Below are positions 9,504-20,322 of a stretch of 64,000 nucleotides of DNA, piece by piece. The translations under genes and the position numbers were made by a program. The notes under the pieces were generated by a model. It was not told where the DNA came from. It searched no databases and saw only the letters and a list, made by a program, of their open reading frames with translations. Source of the DNA: Symsagittifera roscoffensis. Lineage: Eukaryota > Xenacoelomorpha > Acoela > Convolutidae. The DNA is taken from contig NC_087070.1 of the NCBI RefSeq assembly GCF_963678635.1, positions 12,744,539 to 12,808,538 of the forward strand, given 5' to 3'. The stretch's first letter is position 1; the number at the start of each line of letters is the position of its first letter.

Positions 9504-12440
9504 TGAGTCTAGACAAGTCAAGGGTACCTAAACGAGGTAATAGCTCTAGGAAATTCATACCTAAAAAGCAAAGAAAAACAATGACCGACCCTTTTGTGGA
9601 TCGGATCACATGAGCCCGGACCGACAAAGGGGAGACGGTTTCAGGCAAAGTGGTTGAAACTAGGAGTCAGAAGTCCTCAGAAGAGCGAAAGCTATGTTAG
9701 AAGTGGAGGTCCGTACGGAACAGGCCATGAATGAGAACCAGGAAATACATGGACCGGAGGGGAGAGACAGAAGGCTGGCGAGTGAATCTACTCTGGTAGA
9801 ACAAGGGCAAGATTTTACTAATTCCACCGGGACACTGGACCGAGAGGAGATGTCGGAACGGTCCGACATCTCTACTGAAATAGTGGCAACTAGAAGATCT
9901 CCAACAGACAACACCATGATGGCAGGCGGGACTGAGAAACAAACAACGTCCTCATCGTTCTCAGAAAGAATGAAGAACACTTTCGGAAACATCTTTCCAT
10001 TCACCATGGGAGTGGGCACAGGAAATGAAGGTGAATCCCAAGAGGAAGAAGAGGACGAAGACGAGCAAGTGGACTTTTGATCTCAAGTCAGCCTCAATAG
10101 TTCGACCCAGGAGAATGAAGCATACGTCGAAAGAGAGACTGGAACTATGGACAAATTTGGTGTGGTGAGAACGATAAGCAAAGACGCAATTACACCAGGC
10201 CAGTCGAGAGGAGTTGCGAGTATGACAAATTCAGAGACACGAACTGGGGAGAGTGGAAAGAAAGGGCGGGGCAACGCATTGGCGGATCCTGAAGTGGATA
10301 ATGAAAAGACGTCGAGGCAGAGAATCAAAGCCCGAATATCGACCAGCACGAAGCTACCTGGGATCAACATGGTGACATCGCCACTAGTGGATAACGGGGC
10401 AGAATTAGAAGAAGCCTTGAACAACTTGAAGAACTTGTCGCGAATGACAAGAGAAGCGGAACAGAGAGAGTTACGCTTAAGAGACGACATGGAGAAGTTA
10501 AGAATTCAGCAATAGCAGTCTCTTGGGACTCTTGACACGAAGATAGATGCGATGATGGAGAGGCGAACTCAGGCTATCATGGATAGGTTGGACGGGCTAC
10601 TAGGCAGCAAGAGTGGACCAAAAGAAGGGGAACCAAAATCAGGAGGTCCCAGCAGGGAGCCGAAGGTGAACTTCAATGACCATCAAAGGAGGAGGACATA
10701 TGGATCCACTAGAGGTAGGGGCAGTTCATCAGGCTATGTCACAAGGGATAATAGAAAATGGGGCCCGAACAGTAGAGCAAGTTCAACGGGGAACAGACAG
10801 ACCTCTAACGAACAACCAACACAAGGCACACATGCGACTGGGAGAGGTGATTCCGGTAACAGGAGACATGCGAGCCCAGGGAGGAGTCATGTGGGCCAAG
10901 GGGGAAACACTCACGGCGATTCGGATTGCAGGGATGCAACAAATACAGAGCCCTTAACAAGGTGTGATGACACTCAGGCGGGGCACTCGAGAGATGCTAC
11001 GGCAATGGCCACAGCCTTTGAGCCCCTGAAAAGATCTTTGGAGACATCCTGACGAGGTTATCCAGAATCAATGAACGCAGTGAGAAGTCCAGAAGAGTCT
11101 TTAAGAAACCAAGATGCTACAAAGACGGATCTGATGGCTGTATTGATACCTGGATAGAGGTAGTGAAACTGCATTTAGAGGAAGAGGATTTATCGGAAAG
11201 ACAAGAATGCAGTGCGCTTACCAGTAACTTGGAAGGGACAGCCCTGAACTGTGTCATGGCCAAGAAGCAATATCAGCTTCGAAATCTTGTTAAATCGTTT
11301 CGGATCAGGGGTGCAGGGCACCAGGCAATGATGTGCTTCGAGAAACGGAGGCAACGAGAAGATGAGACAATAGACAAGTTTCTAGACGATTTGGAGATGC
11401 TTAGAAGACGCAGCCAACCGGATGAGTCAAACAGAAGGATGAACCTGGCAGTAGCCTCGAAATTCATCGATGGTGTGAAAAATGATGAACTTCGAACAAT
11501 GCTAGCAACGCATTACACACCACTATCAACCAATGCGCCAACACCAGAGGAGTTGAGGCTCAAGTCAAAAGAATATCTTTTGTTGAAACCTCCTTCGAGA
11601 TCTGGATAATATAAGAACAATTATGGCAATTTTAACAACGGACCAGCAAACCAAGGGAACAACTGGTACAAACCTAGGGATGATATGGACAAGAGACGCT
11701 CTTGTGCCAATTGCAGTTCAACGGACCATCATGTGTCAGCATGCCCAACTTACAAACAAGGCATGAAAGCAATAGGCTTTAGCCTCGAGGACGAATATGC
11801 GTCAGAAATTGACCATGAGGATTTCATGAGAGGAGTAATTGCAAAATTCGGCCCGAGGTGTTTCTTTTGCAAATTGGAAGGTCATTTTAAATCAGTTTCT
11901 CCGCAATTCTGGGATGCAGTGGCACACATCAAGCATCCAAGGCTCGCCTGTTGAGTGAAACGGAGGCGCGCAGAAAAGACAAACCGCAAGAGCTGGGGAC
12001 GAAGAAAATGCAAGCGGTAATGAAGAGACATGTGAACCGGAACCAGTGACTGCGGCCGATGACTTCAAGATTGATTATAGGGCAGCCGCGAGGGATGCTC
12101 TAAGTAGAGTGCAGCAGGAACTGGTGACAAAAGAGATCGAACAGAAAATGAAACTCGAACTTGAAAATGAGAGACTACAGGAGCAACTGAATACCTTCGA
12201 AGCAACGGAGGTCGAAGAGACTAAAGCACCAAGCAGTTTGAGCATGAAACTTAATGTGATCTCCGGTCAGAGGTTCGGCATGGTGCCTCAAGGAAGCAAG
12301 ATACAGTCGATAATCTCGGTGGCTGGACACCGGGTAATCAGAAATCTGAGTGAACCATCCGAGTTCATTTTGATGCATTTGGACACATATGCAGATTATC
12401 TCAGGCAGGTGGAGCCACGCACTGAGTCGAGAGCTGTGTG
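9504..12440 (+). pseudogene. gag: Element A gag region
   Basis: Structural polyprotein of the LTR element: it would form the particle and bind element RNA. The probable start ATG at 9,504 (MSLDKSRVPKRGNSSRKF) opens a very basic N-terminus. A charged, low-complexity region rich in R, G, S and T follows (to ~11,000). Next comes a capsid-like segment (~11,160-11,600) with the retrotransposon-gag pattern of a helix carrying KRRQREDETIDKFLDDLEML. A CCHC zinc knuckle, C-x2-C-x4-H-x4-C, lies at about 11,706-11,750, with a second CFFC-type knuckle region near 11,860. A charged helical region leads into protease. Capsid and knuckle segments are conserved in element C. Fossil with several breaks. Confidence 0.75.
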
Positions 12441-12453
12441 AGCACTACTATCA

Positions 12454-13347
12454 ATGGGTGGCCCTCGCATAAAGAAACTTCATGGACGCTACGTGGAAGT
12501 CTATGGGCCGTATCAGGTGATGCTGAACGTGGATGGAATCAGTATCTACACCAGGACTTATGTAACAACAGATTGTGACCAAATAGGGCAGATCAATTTG
12601 GGTGAGGAGGAACTCAAAGTCCGCAGGATTGGCCATGACGCCATGATGGAACAAGATGCAGTACATATTGGGAACGAAGCAGATGTGACCGCATATCTGC
12701 TCGACACCAACGGAAAGAAAATCGGAGTCACAGGGCTTCTGGACACAGGAGCGGTAGTGAGTGTGATGCCGATAAAAACTTGGGAAAAAATGGGCTTCAC
12801 GAGGGAAGATCTAATTCCAACGAATCTCCGACTGGCCGCCGCCAATCGAGGAGCGACTTACGTAGCTGGAAGAAAACCAATAACAGTTCTCCACATGGGA
12901 GGACGGGATCTTTGGATGAGCTTCCTGGTGGTAGAGAATTTGGACGACGCCGACCAATTCATCTTGGGCAGAGATTTTGTCAGGAATTTTGACGTGATGA
13001 TTGACTTGAACAACGGTCTGATACGGATTAGAAACCCGGACCGGATGCGTGTTAAGAAACCAATTAATAGGACAATAACAGACGAAAACAATGTACCAAT
13101 TTTTTTAGATAGAAATGTGAAACTACAGCCAGGACAGGCTGTGGTAGCAATTTTTAGAATGAGAAATTTAAATTCATTAAGCGATAGTAAACAGGTTTGT
13201 TTAGTACCGAATCCAAACAGTCAGAGTTCGATGATTTTAGGCCGGAGCTTCTCGGTAAAGCGAAACGGACTGTGTGTCAGTGTGTTCTTGAACACACTGG
13301 ACACCACGGTTTCAATCCAGCGTGGAGAGAAGCTTGGTTACGCTTAG
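12454..13347 (+). pseudogene. Element A protease region (retropepsin)
   Basis: Aspartic protease of the pol polyprotein, which would cut Gag-Pol. The active-site block LLDTGAVVSVMP lies near 12,735-12,770. FILGRDF, a hydrophobic-G-R-D block typical of gypsy-class retropepsins, lies near 12,958-12,980. Upstream is a ~90-residue segment with a conserved VEVYGPYQVMLNVDGI-like block, also present in element C (GPHEVMLNIDGIKIYTKT), so the element's protease unit carries a long N-terminal extension. Element C keeps the same layout. Confidence 0.8.
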
Positions 13348-13372
13348 CCAATGAGGACCGACTACACAAAAC

Positions 13373-14960
13373 TTGAAGAGACATAGTGTGAAAGACTGTC
13401 CTTATCATGCCAATAAAGATAAAATTTTAATGAGGATTAATGAATTAAAATCTTTTCATAAATTTTTTTCAATGAAATCCAAAACGGACGACGGCTTATC
13501 GAGCTGCTCGAACTTTCCGGATCGCCCCTCGTCATATGAACTAGAATCTGACAAACCGGTTTTGCCAGAGATAGAACATTTAAAAGGGAAAATAGGTGAG
13601 GGAGATTTCGAAAAATTGCGGAACGTCTTAAATCGGAACGCAGATGTATTTTCAAAACATAAGGCGGATATCGGTTGCTGTAACTTCGTCGAACACGAAA
13701 TTGAACTGGAAGAAGGTGCCGTTCCGCACGGAGAAGGCGCGAAACGGATGACGCCACACAAGTCGGAAGCATGCCGAGCGGAAATAGAAATGTTGCTCGA
13801 ATACGACATGATAGAACCCTCAAAGACGCCATGGGCTTGCGGGGTAGTAATGGCGAAAAAGAAAAGGGGGCAACTTAGGTTTTGCTGCGACTTTCGTTAA
13901 TTGAACGCGGTGACGATAAAAGATGCGTACCCGATACCGCGGATAGACGAGAGCCTCTCCAAAGTTCTTTACAACATTGGATTTGGGTTCGGCCTTCTGG
14001 CAGGTCCCTCTGCGGAAGAAGGATAGAGAGAAAACCGGATTCGCGTGCGAATTAGTGTTGTACCAGTGGAAGAGGATGCCCTTCGGCTTGTGCAATGCAG
14101 CGGCCACTTTTCAAAGACTGATGGCTCAGTCTTTGACCAGAGTGACCAAGAAATACGGGAATCTTGTGATGTGTTACGTGGACGACGTGGTCATAGCGAC
14201 ACCAACCCTGGAAGACCACATTGATTGGCTTGATGAGCTCTTTGGATGCATGAAAGGAGCAGGCTTCAAGTGCAAACCATCGAAATGTGAAATCCTTAGG
14301 GATTCAATCAAGTACTTGGGAAGAATGGTGGACAGGCATGGGGTGAGGCCGGACCCGGAAGCAGTAGAATCAGTGTTGACATGGAAGGCTCCCAGAACAG
14401 ACACACAGCTCCTGAGCTTCCTAGGGTTCGCCAACTACTACCGGGAGTTGATAAAAGGATATGCGGACAAGGTGTATCCGATGCAGAAGCTGATGCCCAA
14501 CAAAGGGAAAAAGTTCGAATGGAACGATGAAGCACAAGTTGCTTTCGAGAACATAAAGCGGGAACTTTGCGAAGCACCAGTGCTAGGCATGCCTACAGAA
14601 AAGGGCACGTATGTTCTTGACACAGACGCATAGGTAGTAGCCATCTCAGGAATATTGAATAAGAACGGAATGGAAGAACGGTTCTCCCTCCCATTGCATA
14701 CGGCAGCAAGGTCTTGAGTGACACTGAGATGAAATATGGAGCACCAAAAGCAGAAATGTTTGCAGTAGTCTTATTTGTGGAAAAATACCGCGCATACTTG
14801 GGGAGCGCTCCCTTTAAGTTACGCGTAGACAACAGAGCGTTATCCTAGTTGAAGACCTATTCGATGGATCAGAGTTATATTGGTAGATGGATAGTACAAT
14901 TGGATGGCTACCATAGGATATTCGAACACAGGGTGCGTGATAAACACCAGAATGCTGACA
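13373..14960 (+). pseudogene. Element A reverse transcriptase and RNase H region
   Basis: RT blocks recognised: WACGVVMAKKKRGQLRFCCD, LDLGSAFWQV, MPFGLCNAAATFQRLM and the YVDD active site at 14,175-14,186, then LGFANYYRELI (connection). RNase H follows (YVLDTDA, RPIAYGSK, LRVDNRAL, and DKHQNADSLSKK at its end). These would copy the RNA genome into DNA and remove the RNA strand. The order and the FLGxxxYYR connection are those of Ty3/gypsy elements. Fossil. Confidence 0.85.
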
Positions 14961-16330
14961 GCCTCAGTAAGAAAACTGAGTTCTATGAAAGATTGGAACA
15001 GAAGCAGGCCAACCAAGCAGAAATAAAGGAGGGTTTCTCGTTTCTGGACAAAGAAACCTATGAAGCGCTTCCCTTAACGAGATGGTTGGATAAGTCTGCA
15101 CATCCAATTCCAGGGCATCCTGAGTTACCTGTCGAGAAAGCAGCCGAGATACAAATCCTATCCAAAAGGGACCCGGTGCCCTTGGATCTGTTGCTGCGCT
15201 CAAAACTGGTCCAGCAGGAACTCTCTCGCATGAACATAAACAGCCTCTCATTACTGGACAAACCTACGGTGCAGATCACTTCGCAAGTGATGCGGATGCT
15301 GGGTGGATTGTTAGAAAGAGAAGTGACCAGAGATGACCCTGAGTGGACAGCAGCAGTGGCATCACTAACAGTCAGGGAGAAGGCGAAGATCATGCCGTCC
15401 AGACGACAACACGAAGAGAACGAGAGGGATTGTAGGACAGTAGTTCAGCAACTAGTATTCTCAATACCACATGAGGTTTTTACCAGTACTTCGTACGGAC
15501 GGAAAGAACAGAGGAGCAATACGCGAAAGAAAACCGTTACCTTTGTGGACCAGGAGAAAGAAGGGGTAAAGGTAGAACGAAACCTGGTGCAAGATTGTTT
15601 GTCCGGGGAGACGAACAATGAGAAGAGACAGCAAGTACAAGAACAACACCCGGGACAAGGAAGTTTGTCCGGTGAGTCTGAGATAGATGAAAAAGTTCCT
15701 GATGAAAAACAGGACCTGGGGAACAAAGTTTTGTCCGGAGAGTTCAGATGGATGCGAAGAAGGCACATACCTGATCTGGAGGAGGGTGTAGACTCCATCA
15801 CAACCTTTTCAACAGACGACAACTCCCGAAACTCTCAGGGATTGACACCTACTCAGACAGGAACTCGATCTCGGGATCAAAACTGTCCGAACTAGCGATC
15901 CACACATACTAGTGGAAACTGGTGCAAGGGGTCTGGATTGAGAGATGTACCAGGACCCTGATAGTGATCGCTACCTCATACCAAGTGAGAAAGTCTTTGA
16001 CAACGCAGCGGATGATTTGGAAACAATAGCGGTATCGAAACGTTCAATAAGTCTGTTGCCACAAAAAGAGGTATTCAGGACTAATCTTCAGCCGTTCAAA
16101 CAAAAAACACAGCCGTTGGCGAAGATTTGGTGCGTTAAGATGGAAGAAGACACACACCAGCCCAATGAGATGAATAGTCAGATGAGGTTCGTGAAGACAT
16201 ACTTGGAGGCGAGATACAGACTCTCGGACCTACTAAGGGCGCAGAGAAATGACCGCATGACAAGCAACCTGAAAAGGTGCATAGAAAATGGTGCACCAGA
16301 CAAATGTGACCTGGAAGAAGACAGTTACCG
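14961..16330 (+). pseudogene. Element A linker between RNase H and integrase (unknown)
   Basis: Roughly 400 residues between RNase H and the integrase zinc-binding domain, far longer than usual for gypsy-class pol. It contains TRWLDKS, a VTFVD block and a charged region in which LSGE recurs three times (C/S/V-LSGE at roughly 25-residue spacing, about 15,595-15,750). Later come SDRYLIPSEKVFDNAADDLE and a helical LEARYRLSDLLRAQRND block. Part of it (TRWLDKSA, PELP) is kept in element C, so the insert is a family trait. No known domain recognised. Confidence 0.6.
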
Positions 16331-17520
16331 TATCCTGAGACAGTACTTCATGCAGAAGGAGGGCAGGTTATATTTGAACAAGGACGGGATTGTGGCTTGC
16401 AAGAGAAGAGAAGAAGACAAAGTCCTATACAAGTATAACGCGATAGTGTTGCCGCAACTCTATCAGACAGAACTATTATTCAGGTCGCATGATCAGATGG
16501 GCCATCATGGGATAGACAAAGTGTATCAGAGGATCCTGAAGCGCTTTGAGTGGCCTGGAATGAAGAAGGCATGTGAGAAGTGGGTAACAGCGTGCCTTTC
16601 ATGCCAACAGGTCAAGGATCCAAGGAAATTGCGATTTCCTTTACAATCAATCGAGTCGTCTGAATTCAACGAGGTGGTGCAGATAGATCCACAAAAGATA
16701 TGCATGACAGACAGCGGTTATAACCAAGTCTTGGTCATGATAGATCACGTCACGAAGTATGCAGATGCCGTGCCCTGCATAACTGCCTCGGCGGAACAGA
16801 CATGCGACCACCTGATCATTACGTGGATAGCGAGACATGGTTGTCCGATGACGTTTCAATCGGATAAGGGAACAGCTTTCAGAGGAGAGCTAACGAAAGA
16901 GCTTATGAGACGCTCACAGGTTGCTCAAGCTCACTCCACGACATACCATCCCCAGACGAATGGCTTATTGGAAAGACAGAATAGAACGTTAGTGTCGATG
17001 CTGAGAGTATATTGTTCCAGGTACACGACCGATTGTGACAGATACCTTCCACAGGTGAGGGAGCCTATAATAACACGCATCACTCCACCACTGGAGTTAG
17101 TCCACACATGATGCTAACTGGACACGAGAAGTCTTTACCCTTAACCTTTTTCTACCCAGAGTATGAGGGAAAGAAAACGTCTCCACAGGTCTACGTGAGG
17201 GATGTGATCAGACGTCAACAGGAGTTGAACGATTTATGTAGACGAAATACTCAGCAAGCACAGGCAAGGCAGAGGAAAAAATTCGACAAGAAAGCAGCTG
17301 GTGCAAAAGCTTACTCGGTGGGAGACTACGTATGGGTATTTCAGAACGTTATACTACCGAAAGGAACGAAAAAGCTCCTAAAAAGTGGAGGGGACCCTTC
17401 ATGATTACGGAGGTGCACCAGGAGGGACGCTTTTATAGACTGAGTACTGGCCGAGCCGCCCACTACGAGAACATTAAGCCACACAATCCATCGACAGAAG
17501 ACTGGTGTATACCCGCAGTC
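16331..17520 (+). pseudogene. Element A integrase region
   Basis: The N-terminal zinc-binding part shows H-x-QMGHHGIDK and then C-L-S-C. The catalytic core has the three acidic positions in blocks VVQIDPQKI, FQSDKGTAF and HPQTNGLLERQNRTL. The C-terminal GPY/F-type module (GPFMITEVHQEGRFYRLSTG) lies near 17,390-17,460. It would insert the DNA copy into the genome. The next ORF begins within the last bases of this one in a different frame, as in element B. Confidence 0.85.
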
Positions 17521-17563
17521 ATGGAAGAAGGGGATTTTCTAGAAGGGTCTAGAAGAAATAACT

Positions 17564-18517
17564 GTGTCACAAGACATTGACATAGTCGATGATCACGACG
17601 ATGAGTGGGTCGATGATCGGTCAAAACCCGAGGTAGAATTCGACGACGAGCAACAGCAGTCATTTGAACAAGACTTGACGAACCTGCGTGTCTTAGAATG
17701 GCTGAACCAAATGATGTCGGACCCAGAGGAGACCAGTGTCACGATTCAAGAAGTAGATCGTGAAAGCATAAAATACATGAAGACCGAACGAGATGATCCT
17801 TCCTGGGCTGCCCAGGAAGGGCGATTGCTCATTCCGGCTTCCAATCTTGATTTGATACCCGATATGCGATCGACGGGGACGTCGATGGATATTTTTGTCC
17901 GGGGAGTGGGGGTAGGACTTACCCAAACTGAAAACTCAATAATAAAAAAATTAAGAATCGCAAGAGAGACAGGAGACTTAGAAGCACAAACAGGCGAAGA
18001 ACCTAAGAAACCTGACATAGGGAGGGTAGTTGAGTCATATTTTAACTTACCAAATGAAAATTCAAGTAACATAAAACTAACAGACAGTGATTTCATTCCC
18101 ACAAATAGAACATGTGCGATAGAAATCACAGCAGACATGAGTTTTAGGACAGCGTTAGCGGCAGATTTTAAGAGAGAATATAAAAACATAGAGTTCCTAT
18201 GGAAGCAAAGACCAGAGATATGGGGCGTAGCGGCCTAACCTCCGGCGGCGTCACAGATACCGGGAAAATACCTATGCTTCTTGGTAACGAGGGCGACGGA
18301 GAAGCAGCATGTGGACCCAGAGAACCTAGTCTTGTCGTTGATGAGGTTGAGGGACTTCCTCGTGGAAATGGACGTGAAGGAGCTCTCACTTCCAGTGTAC
18401 GATCCAAACAGAGGACGACTGCATCCTCGGGAATTGTACGCGCTTGTACACGTGATGTTCTCTGATACTAATATACAAGTATATTTAAATAAGAATTATT
18501 ACTTAAGTATAGGCTGA
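17564..18517 (+). pseudogene. Element A accessory ORF with C-terminal macrodomain-like region
   Basis: Overlaps the end of integrase by 17 bases. The first codon in frame is GTG, so it may be reached by recoding or splicing. The N-terminal ~150 residues are acidic, with a conserved STGTSMDIFVRGVGVGLT block. From ~18,110 the sequence follows the OARD1/TARG1 macrodomain pattern: ITADMSFRTALAADFKREY, then a WGVAALP block, FLVTRA, LRDFLVEMDVKELSLP, and F-S-D-T-N-I-Q-V-Y-L at the end. In OARD1-type proteins the matching blocks are S-x-D-x-R-M-G-x-G-I-A-x-x-F-K, VAVL, YLxTK, L-x-x-G-V-x-D-x-S-x-P and F-x-x-T-D-I-x-V. Macrodomains bind or remove ADP-ribose. Element C keeps the pattern. Confidence 0.6.
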
Positions 18518-18908
18518 GTGACGTGCGAGAGGGTGTTAGGCTAAAGACTAAGTTGTATGTAATGTGTGATATGTGTGTTATGTTATGTTATGTGTTATGT
18601 TATTAAGATTTTGGGTAAGAAGGGGTTAGTGACTATGAACAACTGAATGACGATCTTAGGAATAGATCTAAAGTTTGGACTGTCCAATCTTAGGTCGAAT
18701 TCCAAAATTTCAGAGACCTATTGATTGTAATTAATTTTAGGATCAAAATCTTTTATCTGACTGTTTTTAAATAAATTTGAACGAGAAGTTAAGGTGAAAC
18801 TGACAAGTGTGATATTCGTGACCTTTTTTCTAGATCCTGATCGATCGTTTAATTGCTAATTTGAGTCAAACCTTGGAATCAATTCAAATCGAACCTGAAG
18901 AACAGTAT
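18518..18908 (+). other. Intergenic region in element A between macrodomain ORF and SGNH gene
   Basis: Non-coding. Starts with a TGTTATG-type short repeat (~18,575-18,605). The part from ~18,630 on is shared with element B (29,895-30,170), including a TTTTTTCTAG run near 18,824 that could serve as a 3' splice acceptor for a downstream mRNA. Confidence 0.5.
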
Positions 18909-19410
18909 GCATAATTTCAAATTGGATGAATTGATGGAACTGGCAGAGACATATGTAGGACCGATGATAGATGAGATCTATCGTCGGCTAATGGATCGAG
19001 ATTTCGCTCTTTAGGACCCAGAGGTAGTCATGTTGCTGACCGCCCTGATAAACATCTTGGGGCATGACAACCGTGGGGACCGCCCCACGGAAGTCCTGTT
19101 GATGGCAGCATATGGAGAGAGGGGAGTACTAGACCGCCCGAACATGAGAGTGATGAGGTGAAGAAACAGGGCTCTCTCAGGGAGTGACTTTGCGAATGGG
19201 CCTGGATTGGGAAGTTCTAGGATTTACCAACCAGGTGAAATGCCTATGCCCTCAAGCCCTAACCTGCCTCCACCACTGAGAGCAGCTGTGCCACCAAAGG
19301 GGGCGAAAGTAGAACAGAAGGTTCAGACGAAGCAAACCATGCAATATCTGGATGGGATAAAGGACGAACTGGAAAGAACGAAAAGGGAGCTGGACGAGAT
19401 GACTAAGACC
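18909..19410 (+). pseudogene. Element A, beginning of the SGNH-protein gene region
   Basis: Carries the short ORF (ATG at ~18,909; LDELMELAETYVGPMID) and then the N-terminus of the coiled-coil/SGNH protein, which starts at the conserved TGATG overlap at 19,100-19,104. It includes the proline-rich PPPLRAAVPPK stretch and the start of the coiled coil (LERTKRELDEM). It is closely similar to 30,173-30,675 of element B. It stops where the LTR of B begins. Confidence 0.75.
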
Positions 19411-20322
19411 TGTGACATTCGACCAGAATGAACAAAAATGCAGACGCAACAATTTCGAGTTTTTAGCAGCGAACCTTCCGAATTGGCGGTTTTGAGGGAA
19501 TGGGAGCGTTATCCGAACGATTGGACAAATCGTGAAGGCTGAAGGATTCGGAAATTCCTAAATTTTAAAAATTCGAATTGATGATGTAACAATTCTAAGA
19601 ATTGTCAAAAACAGCCATTTTGGAGAAGAAACTGAAATAAACACAACAACATTAGTTGCGATAGCGATAACGACAAAAATTGTGATTGGAAAACAACAAC
19701 AAAATGCAGAGTTAGCAGAGACCGTTCCGAGTTGCAACTATTGTGTCGCTACAATAGTTGCAAGGCCGTTGCGAACAACGGTGAAGGGTGGAAGACAGCC
19801 TTTCGGAAGGAAGATAAGGGTTTTATTTCCCCGGATTCAAGAATCCGAAGGGGTCTCGGGACTGGAACTTATATCATTTTATACAAACTTTTAGCTTCCC
19901 TATTATGTCCTGAATTGAATTTAATTAAGATCTTATTTCATTTTGCTAGGATGAGAAGCTAGGAGTTAGGGGAAAGGGTTGATCCATCTTCGATGGAGAT
20001 GATGATTTTTATCTACTGAGCAAAAACAATAATAATTCAATAAATAGTAGTAGCCCTGATTTTAGGAGTGATCTCGTGGTCTGGGGATACTGAGACCCAG
20101 CCATGAGCTCATAAATTCTGCATGTAATCTAGTTAATCTGAGTGTTGTGACCGAAGCCGAAAGCAGTAACGTTTTTGTCGAGCCGATGTTAGAAAGACCA
20201 CCAAAAGAACTGGCTTGGTAGATACGGTTAAAAGCATGTAGAGCTATGTTTAGACGTTGACCAGTCGTCTTAGAACCTAGTTTTATTTTCCGTCGATATG
20301 TATCTTCCGGTTGAATGTTACA
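19411..20322 (+). repeat. LTR3: 5' LTR of element B
   Basis: TGTGACATTCGACC to GTTACA, 912 bp. The inverted repeat TGCAACTATTGT / ACAATAGTTGCA is at 19,733-19,762. AACGGTGAAGGGT at 19,777-19,789 is complementary to the leader at 23,698-23,710. AATAAA lies at 20,039-20,044, and the CTCGTGG / CCATGAG stem at 20,073-20,107. A PBS-like TGGCGCTCCTGGG starts at 20,335. Confidence 0.85.

Larger units (their letters stand above)
5704..19410 (+). mobile_element. Element A: Ty3/gypsy-class LTR element with accessory genes (fossil)
   Basis: Order of parts: 5' LTR, primer-binding-site region, ~2.9-kb leader, gag, protease, RT, RNase H, long linker, integrase with GPY/F-type C-terminus, macrodomain-like ORF, and the start of the SGNH-protein gene. 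Integrase after RNase H places it in the Ty3/gypsy class. The element stops at 19,410, inside the SGNH-protein gene, where the LTR of element B begins. No continuation of A is seen to the right of B. Broken, with roughly ten breaks. Age: old, because its LTR differs strongly from the other LTRs in its first 250 bases. Confidence 0.85.

Noticed and set aside
18575-18605. TGTTATG run as a functional element
   Set aside because: A short, low-complexity repeat in one copy only; it is not kept in B or C.
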